A DNA stretch of 64,000 nt, from contig JAHFRD010000003.1 of NCBI GenBank assembly GCA_023258975.1, positions 1-64,000 on the forward strand. The letters are read 5' to 3'. Origin of the DNA: Hydrogenophilales bacterium (GTDB lineage Bacteria; Pseudomonadota; Gammaproteobacteria; Burkholderiales; Thiobacillaceae). This document shows, in pieces, positions 17,198-25,978 of this stretch. A model generated the notes under the pieces. The model was not told the origin of the DNA and ran no database searches. It saw only the letters and a program-made list of their open reading frames with translations. Position 1 is the first letter of the stretch. Every line of letters begins with the position of its first letter. The translations under genes and the position numbers were made by a program.

Positions 17198-18748
17198 ATG
17201 AACAAGACCGCTCCCCCCCGCTTCACCCGCCCCCTCCTGGCCACGGCCCTGGGCTTGGCCCTGGCCGGCTGCGCCGTCGCCCCGATGCCGTTCACCCAGG
17301 CCGAGCGCGCCGCTCGCGTGCAGGCCGACCAGGCGCGGCTGAAGGCGGAGCAGGAGGCGGTGACGGCGCCGCTCACCCTGGCCGATGCCGTGGCGCGCGC
17401 GCTGAAATACAACATGGAACATCGCCTCAAGATGATGGCCAGCGCCCTGGCCGCGAATCAGGCCGATCTCGCCAAATACGACCTGCTGCCGAGACTCACC
17501 GCGCAGGCCGGCTACAACCGGCGCGATTCCTACCCGGCCTCGTCCAGCATGGATGTCGCCACTGGCACCCAGTCCCTGGTGCCCTCGACTTCGCAGGAGA
17601 AGACCCGCGAGACCGCCGATCTCGCCCTCACCTGGAACATGCTCGACTTCGGCGTCAGCTACTGGCAGGCGCGGCAGCAAGGTGATCGCGCCCTCATCGC
17701 CGAGCAGCAGCGGCGCAAGACCGCGCAGACCCTGATCCAGAACGTGCGCCAGGCTTATTGGCTGGCGGCCGGCGCGCAGCAACTGGAGAGCCGGGTGGAT
17801 GGCCTGTTGAAAGAAATCGACCTCGCCCTGAACGACAGCCGCAAGTCGCGCAAGGAACGCCTGAAACCCTCGCTGGACGCGCTCGCCTACCAGAAATCCC
17901 TGCTTGATCTGGTGCGCCAGCTGGAACCGATCCGCAATGAGCTGGCGCAAGCCCGGCCGCGCCTGGCCAGCCTGATGAATCTCGCCCCCGGCACGGCTTT
18001 CTCCCTGGCCGTGCCGGCCCGGCTGGAGCCCCCCGTGCTCGGCGCCAAGCCCGAGGCGCTGGAGGAACAGGCGCTGCTGAATCGCCCGGAATTGATCGAG
18101 GCGGATTACCAGGAACGCATCGGCGTGGCGGAAACCAAAAAAGCCCTGCTGCGCATCTTGCCCGGCATCGAATTGTCGGCCGGCGCGCACCGCGACGAAA
18201 ACCGTTTCCTGGTGGACAAGAACTGGGCCGACGGCGGCCTGCGCCTGACCTGGAACCTGCTCGGCCTGCTCTCGGCGAAGCAATCCATGCATGCCGCCGA
18301 ACAACAACTGGAAATCAGCCGCGCGCAGCGCCTGGCGCTGAACATGGCCATCCTCTCGCAGGTGCGTATCGCCTACCGCGACGTCGAGGGCAAGCTGCGC
18401 GAATACGGCATGGCCGACGAGGTCAACGAGGTCGATGCCGAGATCCAGGCAGCCACCCGCGCCGGCGCCGAATCCGGCGCGACCGACCGCATGCAGTTGA
18501 TCCGCGCGGAAGCCGCCAGCGTGGTATCGGAGTTGCGCCGCTGGCAGTCGTATTCCAACCTCGCCCTGGCCTGGGCGCAGTTGAATGCCAGCATCGGCGT
18601 CGATGCCATGCCGGAGAAAGTGGCCTCGCATGAATTGCCCGCCCTCGCCGATGCGTTCCAGCGCCAAGCGCAAGCCAGCGCGAAACTGGCGGCGATTCCG
18701 GCCACGCGCCCCTGGTGGCAGCCGGCGCGGGCGCGCGGCGATGAGTGA
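17198..18748 (+). CDS. TolC-like outer-membrane efflux lipoprotein
   Basis: 516 residues with a lipoprotein signal peptide ending LALAGC (Cys25). The body is the alpha-helical TolC/OEP repeat architecture: first repeat ADAVARALKYNMEHRLKMMA, then LDFGVSYWQARQQGDRALIA and TLIQNVRQAYWLAAGAQQLE; second repeat around LNRPELIEADYQERIGVAET. TolC proteins form the outer-membrane exit duct of type I secretion and efflux systems. It begins 51 bp after the giant gene and overlaps the following HlyD-like gene by 8 bp (ATGAGTGA). This links it to export of the giant protein rather than to drug efflux. Confidence 0.88.
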   Translation: MNKTAPPRFTRPLLATALGLALAGCAVAPMPFTQAERAARVQADQARLKAEQEAVTAPLTLADAVARALKYNMEHRLKMMASALAANQADLAKYDLLPRLTAQAGYNRRDSYPASSSMDVATGTQSLVPSTSQEKTRETADLALTWNMLDFGVSYWQARQQGDRALIAEQQRRKTAQTLIQNVRQAYWLAAGAQQLESRVDGLLKEIDLALNDSRKSRKERLKPSLDALAYQKSLLDLVRQLEPIRNELAQARPRLASLMNLAPGTAFSLAVPARLEPPVLGAKPEALEEQALLNRPELIEADYQERIGVAETKKALLRILPGIELSAGAHRDENRFLVDKNWADGGLRLTWNLLGLLSAKQSMHAAEQQLEISRAQRLALNMAILSQVRIAYRDVEGKLREYGMADEVNEVDAEIQAATRAGAESGATDRMQLIRAEAASVVSELRRWQSYSNLALAWAQLNASIGVDAMPEKVASHELPALADAFQRQAQASAKLAAIPATRPWWQPARARGDE

Positions 18749-19463
18749 ACGCGCACTTTGCCTCGCGCTTTGCCTCGCGCTCCCCCTTGCCGCCCACGCC
18801 GAAGGCCGCGTCCGCGCGCAACTGGTCTCGCCCAACCAGACCACGCTTTCCACCGAAATCGCCGCGCGCCTGGCGGAACTGCCGTTCCGCGAGGGGCAGG
18901 CGTTCAAGGCCGGCGACACCCTGGCCAGCTTCGATTGCGCCTTGTTCACCGCGCAGCGCGATAAGGCCGAGGCCCTGGAGGAACTCGCGCGGCAGGGGCT
19001 GGAAACCGCGAACAAACTGCGTGAACGTGGCATGAACAGCGACATGGAATGGCATCAGGCAAAAGCGAAACTCAAGGAAACCGCCGCCGACGCCCAGGCC
19101 GCGCGCGCCACGTCCAGCCGCTGCGCGATCAGCGCGCCATTCGACGGCCGCGTCGCCCGCCTCGGCGTGGCGCAATACCAGTTCGTCACCGCCGGCACCC
19201 CGCTCATGGAAATCGTCGATACCCGCAAGCTGGAAGTGCAGGCCGTGGTGCCCTCCCACTGGCTGGCCTGGTTGCGCGCGGGCCACGCTTTTACCCTGCG
19301 TGTCGATGAACTCGGACGCGACTACCGCGCCCATGTGGCCCGTCTCGCCGCCCGCATCGACGCGGTCAGCCAGATGGCGCCAGTGGTCGGTGAAATCGAG
19401 AACCCCGGTTCGGAGCTGCTACCCGGCATGAGTGGCTGGGCGACCTTCCGTGGCAAACGCTGA
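18741..19463 (+). CDS. HlyD-like periplasmic adaptor (short)
   Basis: 240 residues starting at ATG 18741 with a signal peptide (LCLALCLALPLAAHAEG). The split biotinyl-lipoyl barrel-sandwich can be followed: AELPFREGQAFKAGDTLASF, a short coiled coil ALEELARQGLETANKLRERG, then CAISAPFDGRVARLGVAQYQ. A beta-barrel part follows (VDTRKLEVQAVVPSHWL). It resembles RND/HlyD membrane-fusion subunits but is short, and the hairpin has only one helical pair. Start and stop overlap both neighbours, so it is in a tightly coupled operon of export components. Confidence 0.85.
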   Translation: MSERALCLALCLALPLAAHAEGRVRAQLVSPNQTTLSTEIAARLAELPFREGQAFKAGDTLASFDCALFTAQRDKAEALEELARQGLETANKLRERGMNSDMEWHQAKAKLKETAADAQAARATSSRCAISAPFDGRVARLGVAQYQFVTAGTPLMEIVDTRKLEVQAVVPSHWLAWLRAGHAFTLRVDELGRDYRAHVARLAARIDAVSQMAPVVGEIENPGSELLPGMSGWATFRGKR

Positions 19464-20805
19464 CGAGGCGTCGGCGGCCGACGCCGCCGCGCGGCTCGCC
19501 GCCCTGCTCCAGCTCGAACGGCGCGCGCGCGAGGCGGCCAATGTGGCCGAACTCGGCTTCGTCGCCCTCAACGAAACCCGGCAACTCCTGGATTACCGCC
19601 AGGCCGCGCTGTGGCTGCCGAACGAGCGCGGCAACGCGCGCCTGGCACTGTCCGGCCTGCCCCGCGCGGAAACCGACGCGCCCTACGGCCAGTGGCTGCA
19701 ACGGGTGTTCCGCAAGGTTTTTGGTGCCCAGGACAAGGCCGCCCGCGTGAGCGCGGAAAGCCTGCCTGGCGACCTCGCCGAGGATTGGCCGCAATGGCTG
19801 CCCGCCCACGCTCTGCTGCTGCCCCTGGCGCGCGCGGAAAATCGCCTGGGCTGGCTGCTGCTGGCGCGCGAACAGGACTGGGACGGCGCCGAGATCGCCC
19901 TCGCGGAAGAACTGGCCCATGCCTATGGCCATGCCCTGGCGCTGCTGGCGCGGCGGCCGGCGGCCTGGCGGCGCGCCCTCGACGGCGGCGGCGCGCGCCG
20001 CGCCCTGGCCTGGTTGGCGGCGGCGGGTGCCGTGCTGGGTGTCGGCCTGATTCCGGTGCCGCTGTCCACCCTGGCGCCCGCCGAAGTGGTGGCGAAATCG
20101 CCGTTCCTGGTGCGCGCGCCGATCGAGGGCGTGATCGACCACTTCGAGGTGCGCCCAAACCAGCCGGTCAAGGCCGGCCAGACGCTGTTCGAGTTCGACA
20201 CCACCAGCCTGCGCAATCGCAGAAGCCAGGCCGGCGGCGCCCTGGCGGTGGCCTCGGAAGAGTTCCGCCAGGCCGCGCAACTGGCCGTCACCAACGACAA
20301 GGGGCGCCTGGACATGGGCGTGCGCCAGGGCGAAATGGCCAATCGCGCGGCGGAAGTGCGCTATTCGCAACAGTTGCTGGAACGCGGCCGGGTGCGGGCG
20401 CCGCGCGACGGCGTGGTGATCTTCGGCGACCCCGCCGACTGGATCGGCCGCGCCGCGCGGGTGGGTGAAAAAATCCTGGAAATCGCCGATCCGGAACAGA
20501 TGGAATTGCTCATCCACCTGCCGCTGGGCGACGCCATTCCTCTGGAAACCGGTGCCCGCGTCGAGCTGTTTCTCACGGTGGCGCCCCAGACCCGCTACCC
20601 CGCCGTGCTGGAATACGCCGCCTACCGCGCCGAGGCGCTGCCGGGCGGCGGCATGGCCTATCGCCTCAAGGCCCGCTTCAGCGGCGACCGGCCCACCCGC
20701 ATCGGCCTGGCCGGCACCGCCAAACTGTACGGCGCGCCGGTGCCCCTGGCCTATTACGTGTTCCGTCGCCCGCTGGCGGCGCTGCGGCAATGGTTGGGCT
20801 GGTAA
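19432..20805 (+). CDS. GAF domain fused to a membrane-anchored HlyD-like adaptor
   Basis: About 457 residues. It starts with GTG at 19432 or more likely GTG at 19450; no ATG is available. Residues about 10-175 form a GAF-like domain (LLQLERRAREAANVAELGFV, LLDYRQAALWLPNERG, LLPLARAENRLGWLLLAREQ). Then comes one membrane helix (about 188-206, ALAWLAAAGAVLGVGL) and a HlyD-type barrel sandwich (FLVRAPIEGVIDHFEVRPNQ; VRAPRDGVVIFGDPADWIG). The layout places a ligand-sensing GAF domain in the cytoplasm and the adaptor in the periplasm. It overlaps the previous gene by 14-32 bp and the next by 16 bp. I have no firm precedent for its role; gating or energising export in place of an ABC protein is a guess. 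Confidence 0.82.
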   Translation: MAGRPSVANADEASAADAAARLAALLQLERRAREAANVAELGFVALNETRQLLDYRQAALWLPNERGNARLALSGLPRAETDAPYGQWLQRVFRKVFGAQDKAARVSAESLPGDLAEDWPQWLPAHALLLPLARAENRLGWLLLAREQDWDGAEIALAEELAHAYGHALALLARRPAAWRRALDGGGARRALAWLAAAGAVLGVGLIPVPLSTLAPAEVVAKSPFLVRAPIEGVIDHFEVRPNQPVKAGQTLFEFDTTSLRNRRSQAGGALAVASEEFRQAAQLAVTNDKGRLDMGVRQGEMANRAAEVRYSQQLLERGRVRAPRDGVVIFGDPADWIGRAARVGEKILEIADPEQMELLIHLPLGDAIPLETGARVELFLTVAPQTRYPAVLEYAAYRAEALPGGGMAYRLKARFSGDRPTRIGLAGTAKLYGAPVPLAYYVFRRPLAALRQWLGW

Positions 20806-22913
20806 CCCTGCCGCCGCTACGCCAGGATCTCGCTCTCTACCCCGGCGAGCCCGAAGCGGACGGTAGCCCGACCTGGACCCTGCACGACCCGGCCGCGAAT
20901 CGTTTCTACCGGATCGGCTGGGCGGCCTTTGAAATCCTCTCGCGCTGGAGCCTGGGCAACGCGGAACAGGTGGCGCGCGCGGTGCGGGAACAAACCACGC
21001 TGCAAAGTGACGCGGAAGCGGTGCTCGATCTGGCCGAGATGCTGCGCCACAGCCATCTCTGCCAGGCAGGCACGGCCGTCGATAGCCTGCGTCTGGCGCG
21101 AACACTGGGCGACAGCCGCAAACACTGGGCGAAATGGCTGCTGGAACACTACTTGTTCTTCCGCGTGCCGCTGTGGCGGCCGCTGCGATTGCTGCGCGCG
21201 CTCACGCCCCGGGTGGGCTGGGCCTACGCGCGCGGCTTTCACCTCACCCTGGCGATGCTGTTGCTGGCCGGCCTGTATCTGGTCTCGCGGCAGTGGGACG
21301 CCTTCATTCATTCCTTCAGCGCGTTCGACCACTGGAGCGGCTACCTCGGCCTGGGGCTGGCGCTGACCTTCTCCAAGGTATTGCACGAATTCGGCCATGC
21401 CCTCACCGCCACCCGTTACGGTTGCAAGGTGCCGACCATGGGGGTGGCGTTCCTGGTGATGTGGCCGATGCTCTACACCGACGTCAACGAGGCCTGGAAA
21501 CTGCCCTCGCGGCGCCTGCGCCTGCGTATCGCCGGCGCAGGCATCGCCACGGAACTGGCGCTGGCGGTGCTGGCCACCTTCTTGTGGAGCTTTCTGCCGG
21601 AGGGGCCGTTGAAGGCGGCCGCGTTCATGCTCGCCACCAGCACCTGGCTGGTGACCCTGGCCATCAATGCCAGCCCGTTCATGCGTTTCGACGGTTACTT
21701 TCTCTTGTGCGACTGGATCGGCATCGACAACCTGCACGCACGATCCTTCGCCTTCGGCCGCTGGTGGCTGCGCGAGCGGCTGTTCGCCCTGGGCGCGCCG
21801 GCGCCGGAAGCGGCGTCGCGCGGCCGTCAACACTTCCTGGTGGCCTTCGCCCATGCCACCTGGCTGTATCGCCTGATTCTGTTCCTGGGTATCGCGCTGC
21901 TGGTCTACCACTTTTTCTTCAAGGCGCTGGGCATCTTCCTCATGCTGGTGGAACTGGGCTGGTTCATCGTCCGGCCACTGGCGATGGAGGCGGGCGTCTG
22001 GTGGCAATCACGAGAGGCGATCATGAAACATCCTCGCTCATGGGCCACGCTGGCCCTGTTCACGGCGCTTGCCGCCCTGCTCGCCCTGCCCTTGCAAACC
22101 ACGCTGCAAGCCCCCGCCATGCTCACCCTGGAAGCGCACCAGGCCATCCGTGCGCCGCTGGCCGGTGTCCTGCAAGCCGCGCCGCCGCGCGTCGGCCAGG
22201 CCGTGCGCCAGGGCGAGGCGCTGTTCCACCTGCGTTCGCCCGATACCGATTTTCAGCTCGCCCACGCGCGCCTGCGGGAACAACCACTACGCCTGCAACA
22301 GGAGCGGCAGGCGCTGGATGAGAGCCTGCGCCGCCAGGGCGGCGTCATCGGCAAACGCCAGGAGGAGGCGGCCGGCTCCATCCAGGCCTGGAGCCGCGAA
22401 CAGGCTCGGCTGACGATCAACGCGCCACTCGCGGGTGTGGTACTGGAGGTGAACGACCAACTCAACATGGGCGGCTGGGTGGCGGCCGACGAATGGCTGG
22501 CCTTCGTCGGCCAGCCGCGCGGCGCGCGAGTCGAGGCCTACATCGAGGAGGCCGACCTGGAACGCCTGCGCCCGAACGCGCGCGCGCGCTTCGTCCCGGA
22601 AACCCCGGAATGGCCCGTGTTTCAGTGTCGCCTGGCGGAGATCGACCGCAGCAATGCCGCCATCCTGGAACACCCGGCCCTGGCCATGCCGAATGGCGGC
22701 ACCCTGGCGGTGAAGGGCGATGGCCGCGATGGCCGCGATGGACTGATTCCCGCCGCCAGCCACTTCCGCGCGCGTCTCGACCGGTGCGACCCGGCCATCG
22801 CGCCGCCGCGCGAGTTGCGCGGCACCGCGCATATCGAGGCCGAACGCTCCAGCCTGTCGGCGCGCTGGTGGCGCGCCGCGCGGGCGCTGTTGCAGCGGGA
22901 GACGGGGTTCTGA
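20790..22913 (+). CDS. PqqD-like / M50 site-2-protease-type membrane protein fused to a HlyD-like domain
   Basis: 707 residues. Residues about 30-95 look like a PqqD-type winged-helix peptide-binding domain (NRFYRIGWAAFEILSRWSLG). A multi-helix membrane region follows with the zinc motif HEFGH (His199, Glu200, His203) and a downstream NASPFMRFDGYFLL carrying Asp301, together the active site of the M50/S2P family. From about 430 there is another membrane helix and a barrel-sandwich domain (HQAIRAPLAGVLQAAPPRVG; LTINAPLAGVVLEVNDQLNM). Related proteins, the 'putative peptide zinc metalloprotease' type, accompany peptide export. Here it could process or release the giant protein in or at the inner membrane. 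It overlaps the GAF-HlyD gene by 16 bp. Confidence 0.85.
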   Translation: MVGLVTLPPLRQDLALYPGEPEADGSPTWTLHDPAANRFYRIGWAAFEILSRWSLGNAEQVARAVREQTTLQSDAEAVLDLAEMLRHSHLCQAGTAVDSLRLARTLGDSRKHWAKWLLEHYLFFRVPLWRPLRLLRALTPRVGWAYARGFHLTLAMLLLAGLYLVSRQWDAFIHSFSAFDHWSGYLGLGLALTFSKVLHEFGHALTATRYGCKVPTMGVAFLVMWPMLYTDVNEAWKLPSRRLRLRIAGAGIATELALAVLATFLWSFLPEGPLKAAAFMLATSTWLVTLAINASPFMRFDGYFLLCDWIGIDNLHARSFAFGRWWLRERLFALGAPAPEAASRGRQHFLVAFAHATWLYRLILFLGIALLVYHFFFKALGIFLMLVELGWFIVRPLAMEAGVWWQSREAIMKHPRSWATLALFTALAALLALPLQTTLQAPAMLTLEAHQAIRAPLAGVLQAAPPRVGQAVRQGEALFHLRSPDTDFQLAHARLREQPLRLQQERQALDESLRRQGGVIGKRQEEAAGSIQAWSREQARLTINAPLAGVVLEVNDQLNMGGWVAADEWLAFVGQPRGARVEAYIEEADLERLRPNARARFVPETPEWPVFQCRLAEIDRSNAAILEHPALAMPNGGTLAVKGDGRDGRDGLIPAASHFRARLDRCDPAIAPPRELRGTAHIEAERSSLSARWWRAARALLQRETGF

Positions 22914-22955
22914 GCGGGGGGTAATATCGCCGCATATCTCTTACCGGAGCGCGCC

Positions 22956-23531
22956 ATGACCCCCCTGATTTCATTCCGTATGTTCCTCCTCGGCCTGCTC
23001 GCCGGCCTGATGCTGATCGCGCCGGCCCGCGCGGCGGAGAACGAGAAAAATACCTATGACCAGGAATCCATCGTGAAGGAGGCCAAGGAATTCTTCGGCG
23101 AAGCCACCGAAGGCCTGGCCAAGGTCATCGAGAAAGCCTTCCAGGAACAGGGGCGGCCGGTGGGCTACATCAAGGGCGAGGAACTCTCCGCCGCCGTCAC
23201 CGTGGGGCTGAGTTACGGCAAGGGCGACCTGAAACTCAAGAGCGGCGAGACGGCAATGGTGTTCTGGCAAGGCCCGTCGATCGGTTTCGACCTCGGCTTC
23301 AACGCCTCCAAGGTGTTCACCCTTGTCTACAACCTGCCATCCAGGAACGCGATCTACCAACGCTTCCCCGGCGTCGACGGCAGTCTCTACTGGATCGCCG
23401 GGGTCGGCATGAACTACCAGCGCCGCCAGGACATCGTGCTCGCCCCCATCCGCCTCGGCGCCGGTTGGCGCACCGGCGCCAGCGTCGGCTATCTGCATTA
23501 CACGCGGGAACGCAGCTACCTCCCCCTGTAA
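22956..23531 (+). CDS. DUF1134 (EipA-like) periplasmic protein
   Basis: 191 residues with signal peptide MFLLGLLAGLMLIAPARAAE. The conserved DUF1134 body is visible: GRPVGYIKGEELSAAVTVGL, SYGKGDLKLKSGETAMVFWQ, GPSIGFDLGFNASKVFTLVY, and GSLYWIAGVGMNYQRR near the C-terminus. The family's best-known member, EipA of Brucella, is a periplasmic protein needed for envelope integrity. It lies 42 bp after the export operon with its own ribosome binding site; whether it belongs to that system is unclear. Convergent with prk. Confidence 0.82.
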   Translation: MTPLISFRMFLLGLLAGLMLIAPARAAENEKNTYDQESIVKEAKEFFGEATEGLAKVIEKAFQEQGRPVGYIKGEELSAAVTVGLSYGKGDLKLKSGETAMVFWQGPSIGFDLGFNASKVFTLVYNLPSRNAIYQRFPGVDGSLYWIAGVGMNYQRRQDIVLAPIRLGAGWRTGASVGYLHYTRERSYLPL

Positions 23532-23538
23532 ACGACAA

Positions 23539-23557
23539 GCGCCCCTGGTCGGGGCGC
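23539..23557. terminator. hairpin between convergent genes
   Basis: GCGCCCC, a 5-base loop, then GGGGCGC, just after the DUF1134 stop and before the prk 3' end. No T-run follows on either strand, so termination efficiency is doubtful. Confidence 0.45.
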
Positions 23558-23587
23558 CTGCTCCACGGGTCGGCGGAGGTGAAGTCT

Positions 23588-24526
23588 TTATGCCGCCCGG
23601 CGCGCCTCCATGAACTCGGCCAGGATGGGAGAACAAATCACTTCCAGAGACAGGCGCAGCTTGCCGCTGGGGATCACCATCGTGGTCGGGCGCGACATGC
23701 GGGCGCCGGGAATGCGCTTGAGCAGGGAAGGAAAGTCGTAACGCTTGCGGTCGCGGAAATGGATGATGCAGATCGACTCCTCCGCCACCGGCACATCGCG
23801 CGCGATGAACGGGTTGGAGGTATCCACCAGCGGCATGCGCTGGATGTTGATGTCGGTCAGGCCAAACTGCGGGACGATGTAATGGAGGTAGTCGTCCATG
23901 CGGCGCAGGATGGTTTCCACCGATTCTTCGGGCGAACAGAGGCCCTTGCTGCAATCGCGGTGAATCTTCTGAATCCACTCCAGATTGATGGCCGGCGCCA
24001 CGCCGATCAGCAAATCCACATGCTGTGCCACGTCGATGCCCCTGCCCCCGGAGCGGCGGTCGATTTCCGGCGGAAAGTGTCTCGAATCGACGCGGCGGCG
24101 AGTCCAGGTGTTGGCCATCAGGCCGCCATGCTGGCCTTCGTAAAACAGCAGATCGCTACCCGACGGCAAGGGCTTCCACTCCGTGAACTCGCCGGCCTGC
24201 ACGCCAAGTTCACGCGCATGGTCGACGCTGTGCGCGTACTGGCGATAGATGCCGCCGCCGCATTCGCCGTAGGTCTTGAAAAAAGACTCCAGTTCCGGGA
24301 AATGATTGCATTCCGGCCCGAACCAGGAGAAACGACGGCCGCTGCCGCGCGCTTCATCGAGCAACGCGGTGAACTGCCGCTCGGTATAACGCCGAAAACC
24401 GTCGCCGTGGACGATGGCGGGCGTCAAACCGAGGCGCTGAAAAATGAACTTGAAGGCGTGGCGAACCGTGGACAGGCCGGCACCGGCGGAACCGGTCACG
24501 GCGACGATGGGATGCTGCTTGGACAT
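23588..24526 (-). CDS. prk: phosphoribulokinase
   Basis: 312 residues from ATG 24526 (MSKQHPIVAVTGSAGAGLST). The longer frame to 24712 lacks family similarity and was not used. P-loop GSAGAGLST, then HGDGFRRYTERQF and GPECNHFPELESFFKTYGEC typical of the proteobacterial class I enzyme, and FYEGQHGGLM. It phosphorylates ribulose 5-phosphate to ribulose 1,5-bisphosphate, the Rubisco substrate, so it points to Calvin-cycle autotrophy and fits the sulfur-oxidising genes further on. No other cbb gene is in the window, so this is a standalone locus. Confidence 0.92.
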   Translation of the reverse strand: MSKQHPIVAVTGSAGAGLSTVRHAFKFIFQRLGLTPAIVHGDGFRRYTERQFTALLDEARGSGRRFSWFGPECNHFPELESFFKTYGECGGGIYRQYAHSVDHARELGVQAGEFTEWKPLPSGSDLLFYEGQHGGLMANTWTRRRVDSRHFPPEIDRRSGGRGIDVAQHVDLLIGVAPAINLEWIQKIHRDCSKGLCSPEESVETILRRMDDYLHYIVPQFGLTDINIQRMPLVDTSNPFIARDVPVAEESICIIHFRDRKRYDFPSLLKRIPGARMSRPTTMVIPSGKLRLSLEVICSPILAEFMEARRAA

Positions 24527-24659
24527 GGTTGGCTTCTCCCCCGATGGGCCAAAAATTACAAGGACATGACGGTCGGAGTGTAGCCGAAGCGCCGTCTGTC
24601 GCGCGGATCGGCGGCCTGTCGGGCTACCATAGGCATCCCGTTTGCCCGAACCTTCCCCC

Positions 24660-25397
24660 ATGCCCCAACAAGACCTTATCCGCCTGTCCAAACTCATGTC
24701 CGAACGCGGCATCTGCTCGCGCCGCGAGGCCGACGCCTATATCGCGAAAGGCCAGGTATACGTCGATGGCCAACGCATCAGCGAACTCGGCACACGGGTG
24801 GCTCCGGACTGCGAGATCAGGCTGGCGACCGAGGCCAGCCAACAGCAACAGGCGCGCGTCACCGTGCTCCTGAACAAACCCATCGGCTTCGTATCGGGGC
24901 AGCCGGAACCCGGCTACACCCCCGCCGTCACCTTGATCCTTCCGGAAAATCTCTGGTCGGAAGGCGGCGGCCCGGCCTTCCAGCCCGCTCACATCAAGGG
25001 ACTGGCCCCGGCCGGCCGCCTCGACATCGACTCCACCGGCCTGCTGGTGATGACCCAGGACGGCCGCGTCGCCAAGCAACTCATCGGCGACGACTCCGAA
25101 GTCGAAAAGGAATACCTGGTGCGCGTGGAGGGCAACCTCGACCAGCAAGGCATGAAACTGCTCAACCACGGCCTCTCGCTCGACGGCCAGAAACTGCGCC
25201 CCGCCCAGGTCGCCTGGCAGAACGAGGACCAGTTGCGCTTCATCCTCAAGGAAGGCCGCAAACGCCAGATTCGCCGCATGTGCGAACTGGTCGGCCTGCG
25301 CGTGGTCGGCCTCAAGCGGGTCCGCATCGGCCGCATCATGCTGGGCCATCTGCCGCTGGGAAAATGGCGCTATCTGCGGGGGGACGAGGGGTTCTGA
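24660..25397 (+). CDS. rluF: 23S rRNA pseudouridine synthase, RsuA/RluF family
   Basis: 245 residues from ATG 24660. An N-terminal S4 RNA-binding domain ([20 protein letters not shown]) is followed by the RsuA-type catalytic domain with the nucleophilic Asp in [39 protein letters not shown] and [20 protein letters not shown] lie in the C-terminal part. The RLxxxSxGL and QIRRM motifs place it with RluE/RluF/RluB; assignment to RluF (U2604) is based on the single compact domain and the [13 protein letters not shown] stretch, and is less certain than the family. Confidence 0.8.
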   Translation: MPQQDLIRLSKLMSERGICSRREADAYIAKGQVYVDGQRISELGTRVAPDCEIRLATEASQQQQARVTVLLNKPIGFVSGQPEPGYTPAVTLILPENLWSEGGGPAFQPAHIKGLAPAGRLDIDSTGLLVMTQDGRVAKQLIGDDSEVEKEYLVRVEGNLDQQGMKLLNHGLSLDGQKLRPAQVAWQNEDQLRFILKEGRKRQIRRMCELVGLRVVGLKRVRIGRIMLGHLPLGKWRYLRGDEGF

Positions 25398-25422
25398 CCT
25401 GGATTGTGGGCGCGGCGCGGGC

Positions 25423-25710
25423 TCACGATGCCGCGAGCGCGCGCTTGCGCTCCTTGGTATAGCGCCACCAGGGCAGCGGCGGCTCCCCGCCCATGAAGCG
25501 GGTGGCGGCGATGAAGGTATCGAGCAGACACGGGTCATACATGACCCCGGCCCGCGCGCATAGCTGCTGGTAAAGGAGGTAGGGATCTTGCCCTTCGAGT
25601 TGCGCGGGGGACTGGATGCCCAGTTGACCAAGGTACGCCGCCACGGCCGGGCCGATGTTTGGAATGTCTTCCAGAATCCGCGCCTGTGCCGCCGATTTCG
25701 CCTTCTTCAT
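25423..25710 (-). CDS. helix-hairpin-helix protein, Cdd1/pathogenicity-locus family
   Basis: 95 residues. ILEDIPNIGPAVAAYLGQLG is a helix-hairpin-helix, and the rest (GQDPYLLYQQLCARAGVMYD, PCLLDTFIAATRFMGG) matches the small Cdd1-type family (PF11731). The HhH implies non-specific DNA binding. The biochemical role of the family is not established to my knowledge. It stands alone, convergent with the pseudouridine synthase. Confidence 0.75.
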   Translation of the reverse strand: MKKAKSAAQARILEDIPNIGPAVAAYLGQLGIQSPAQLEGQDPYLLYQQLCARAGVMYDPCLLDTFIAATRFMGGEPPLPWWRYTKERKRALAAS

Positions 25711-25812
25711 GTTCCTGATCTCCCCCGATAAATGGACGCCGCCACGCGAACGTTACATCAGGCGCGGTTTATGGCCGTGGCCGATTACTCTATTTCCCGC
25801 AGTTGCAGGTGC

Positions 25813-25872
25813 CGTAGGAGCGGGCTTGCCCGCGATAGAACGCGGCCATTCGCGGGCAAGCCCGCTCCTACG
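25813..25872. repeat. REP-type palindrome, family 1
   Basis: Inverted pair of the same gtaggagcgggcttgcccgc unit as at 1857-1925, here with a spacer of about 14 bp. It lies in a 268-bp gap between two minus-strand genes; the rest of that gap shows nothing recognisable. Confidence 0.85.
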
Positions 25873-25978
25873 AGTGACGTTTCCACTCACCCCGCGGGTG
25901 AAGCGAACAATCACCGGTCATGCCTTTGCCCACGCAGCTTTCGAGCGTTTTGCGTATGACCAACCGCAGTTTCCAGGA

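Noticed and set aside
16049-19045. 998-codon minus-strand frame across the poly-proline tract and the TolC-like gene
   Set aside because: Poly-Gly from the antisense of CCN codons; no ribosome binding site, no family similarity.
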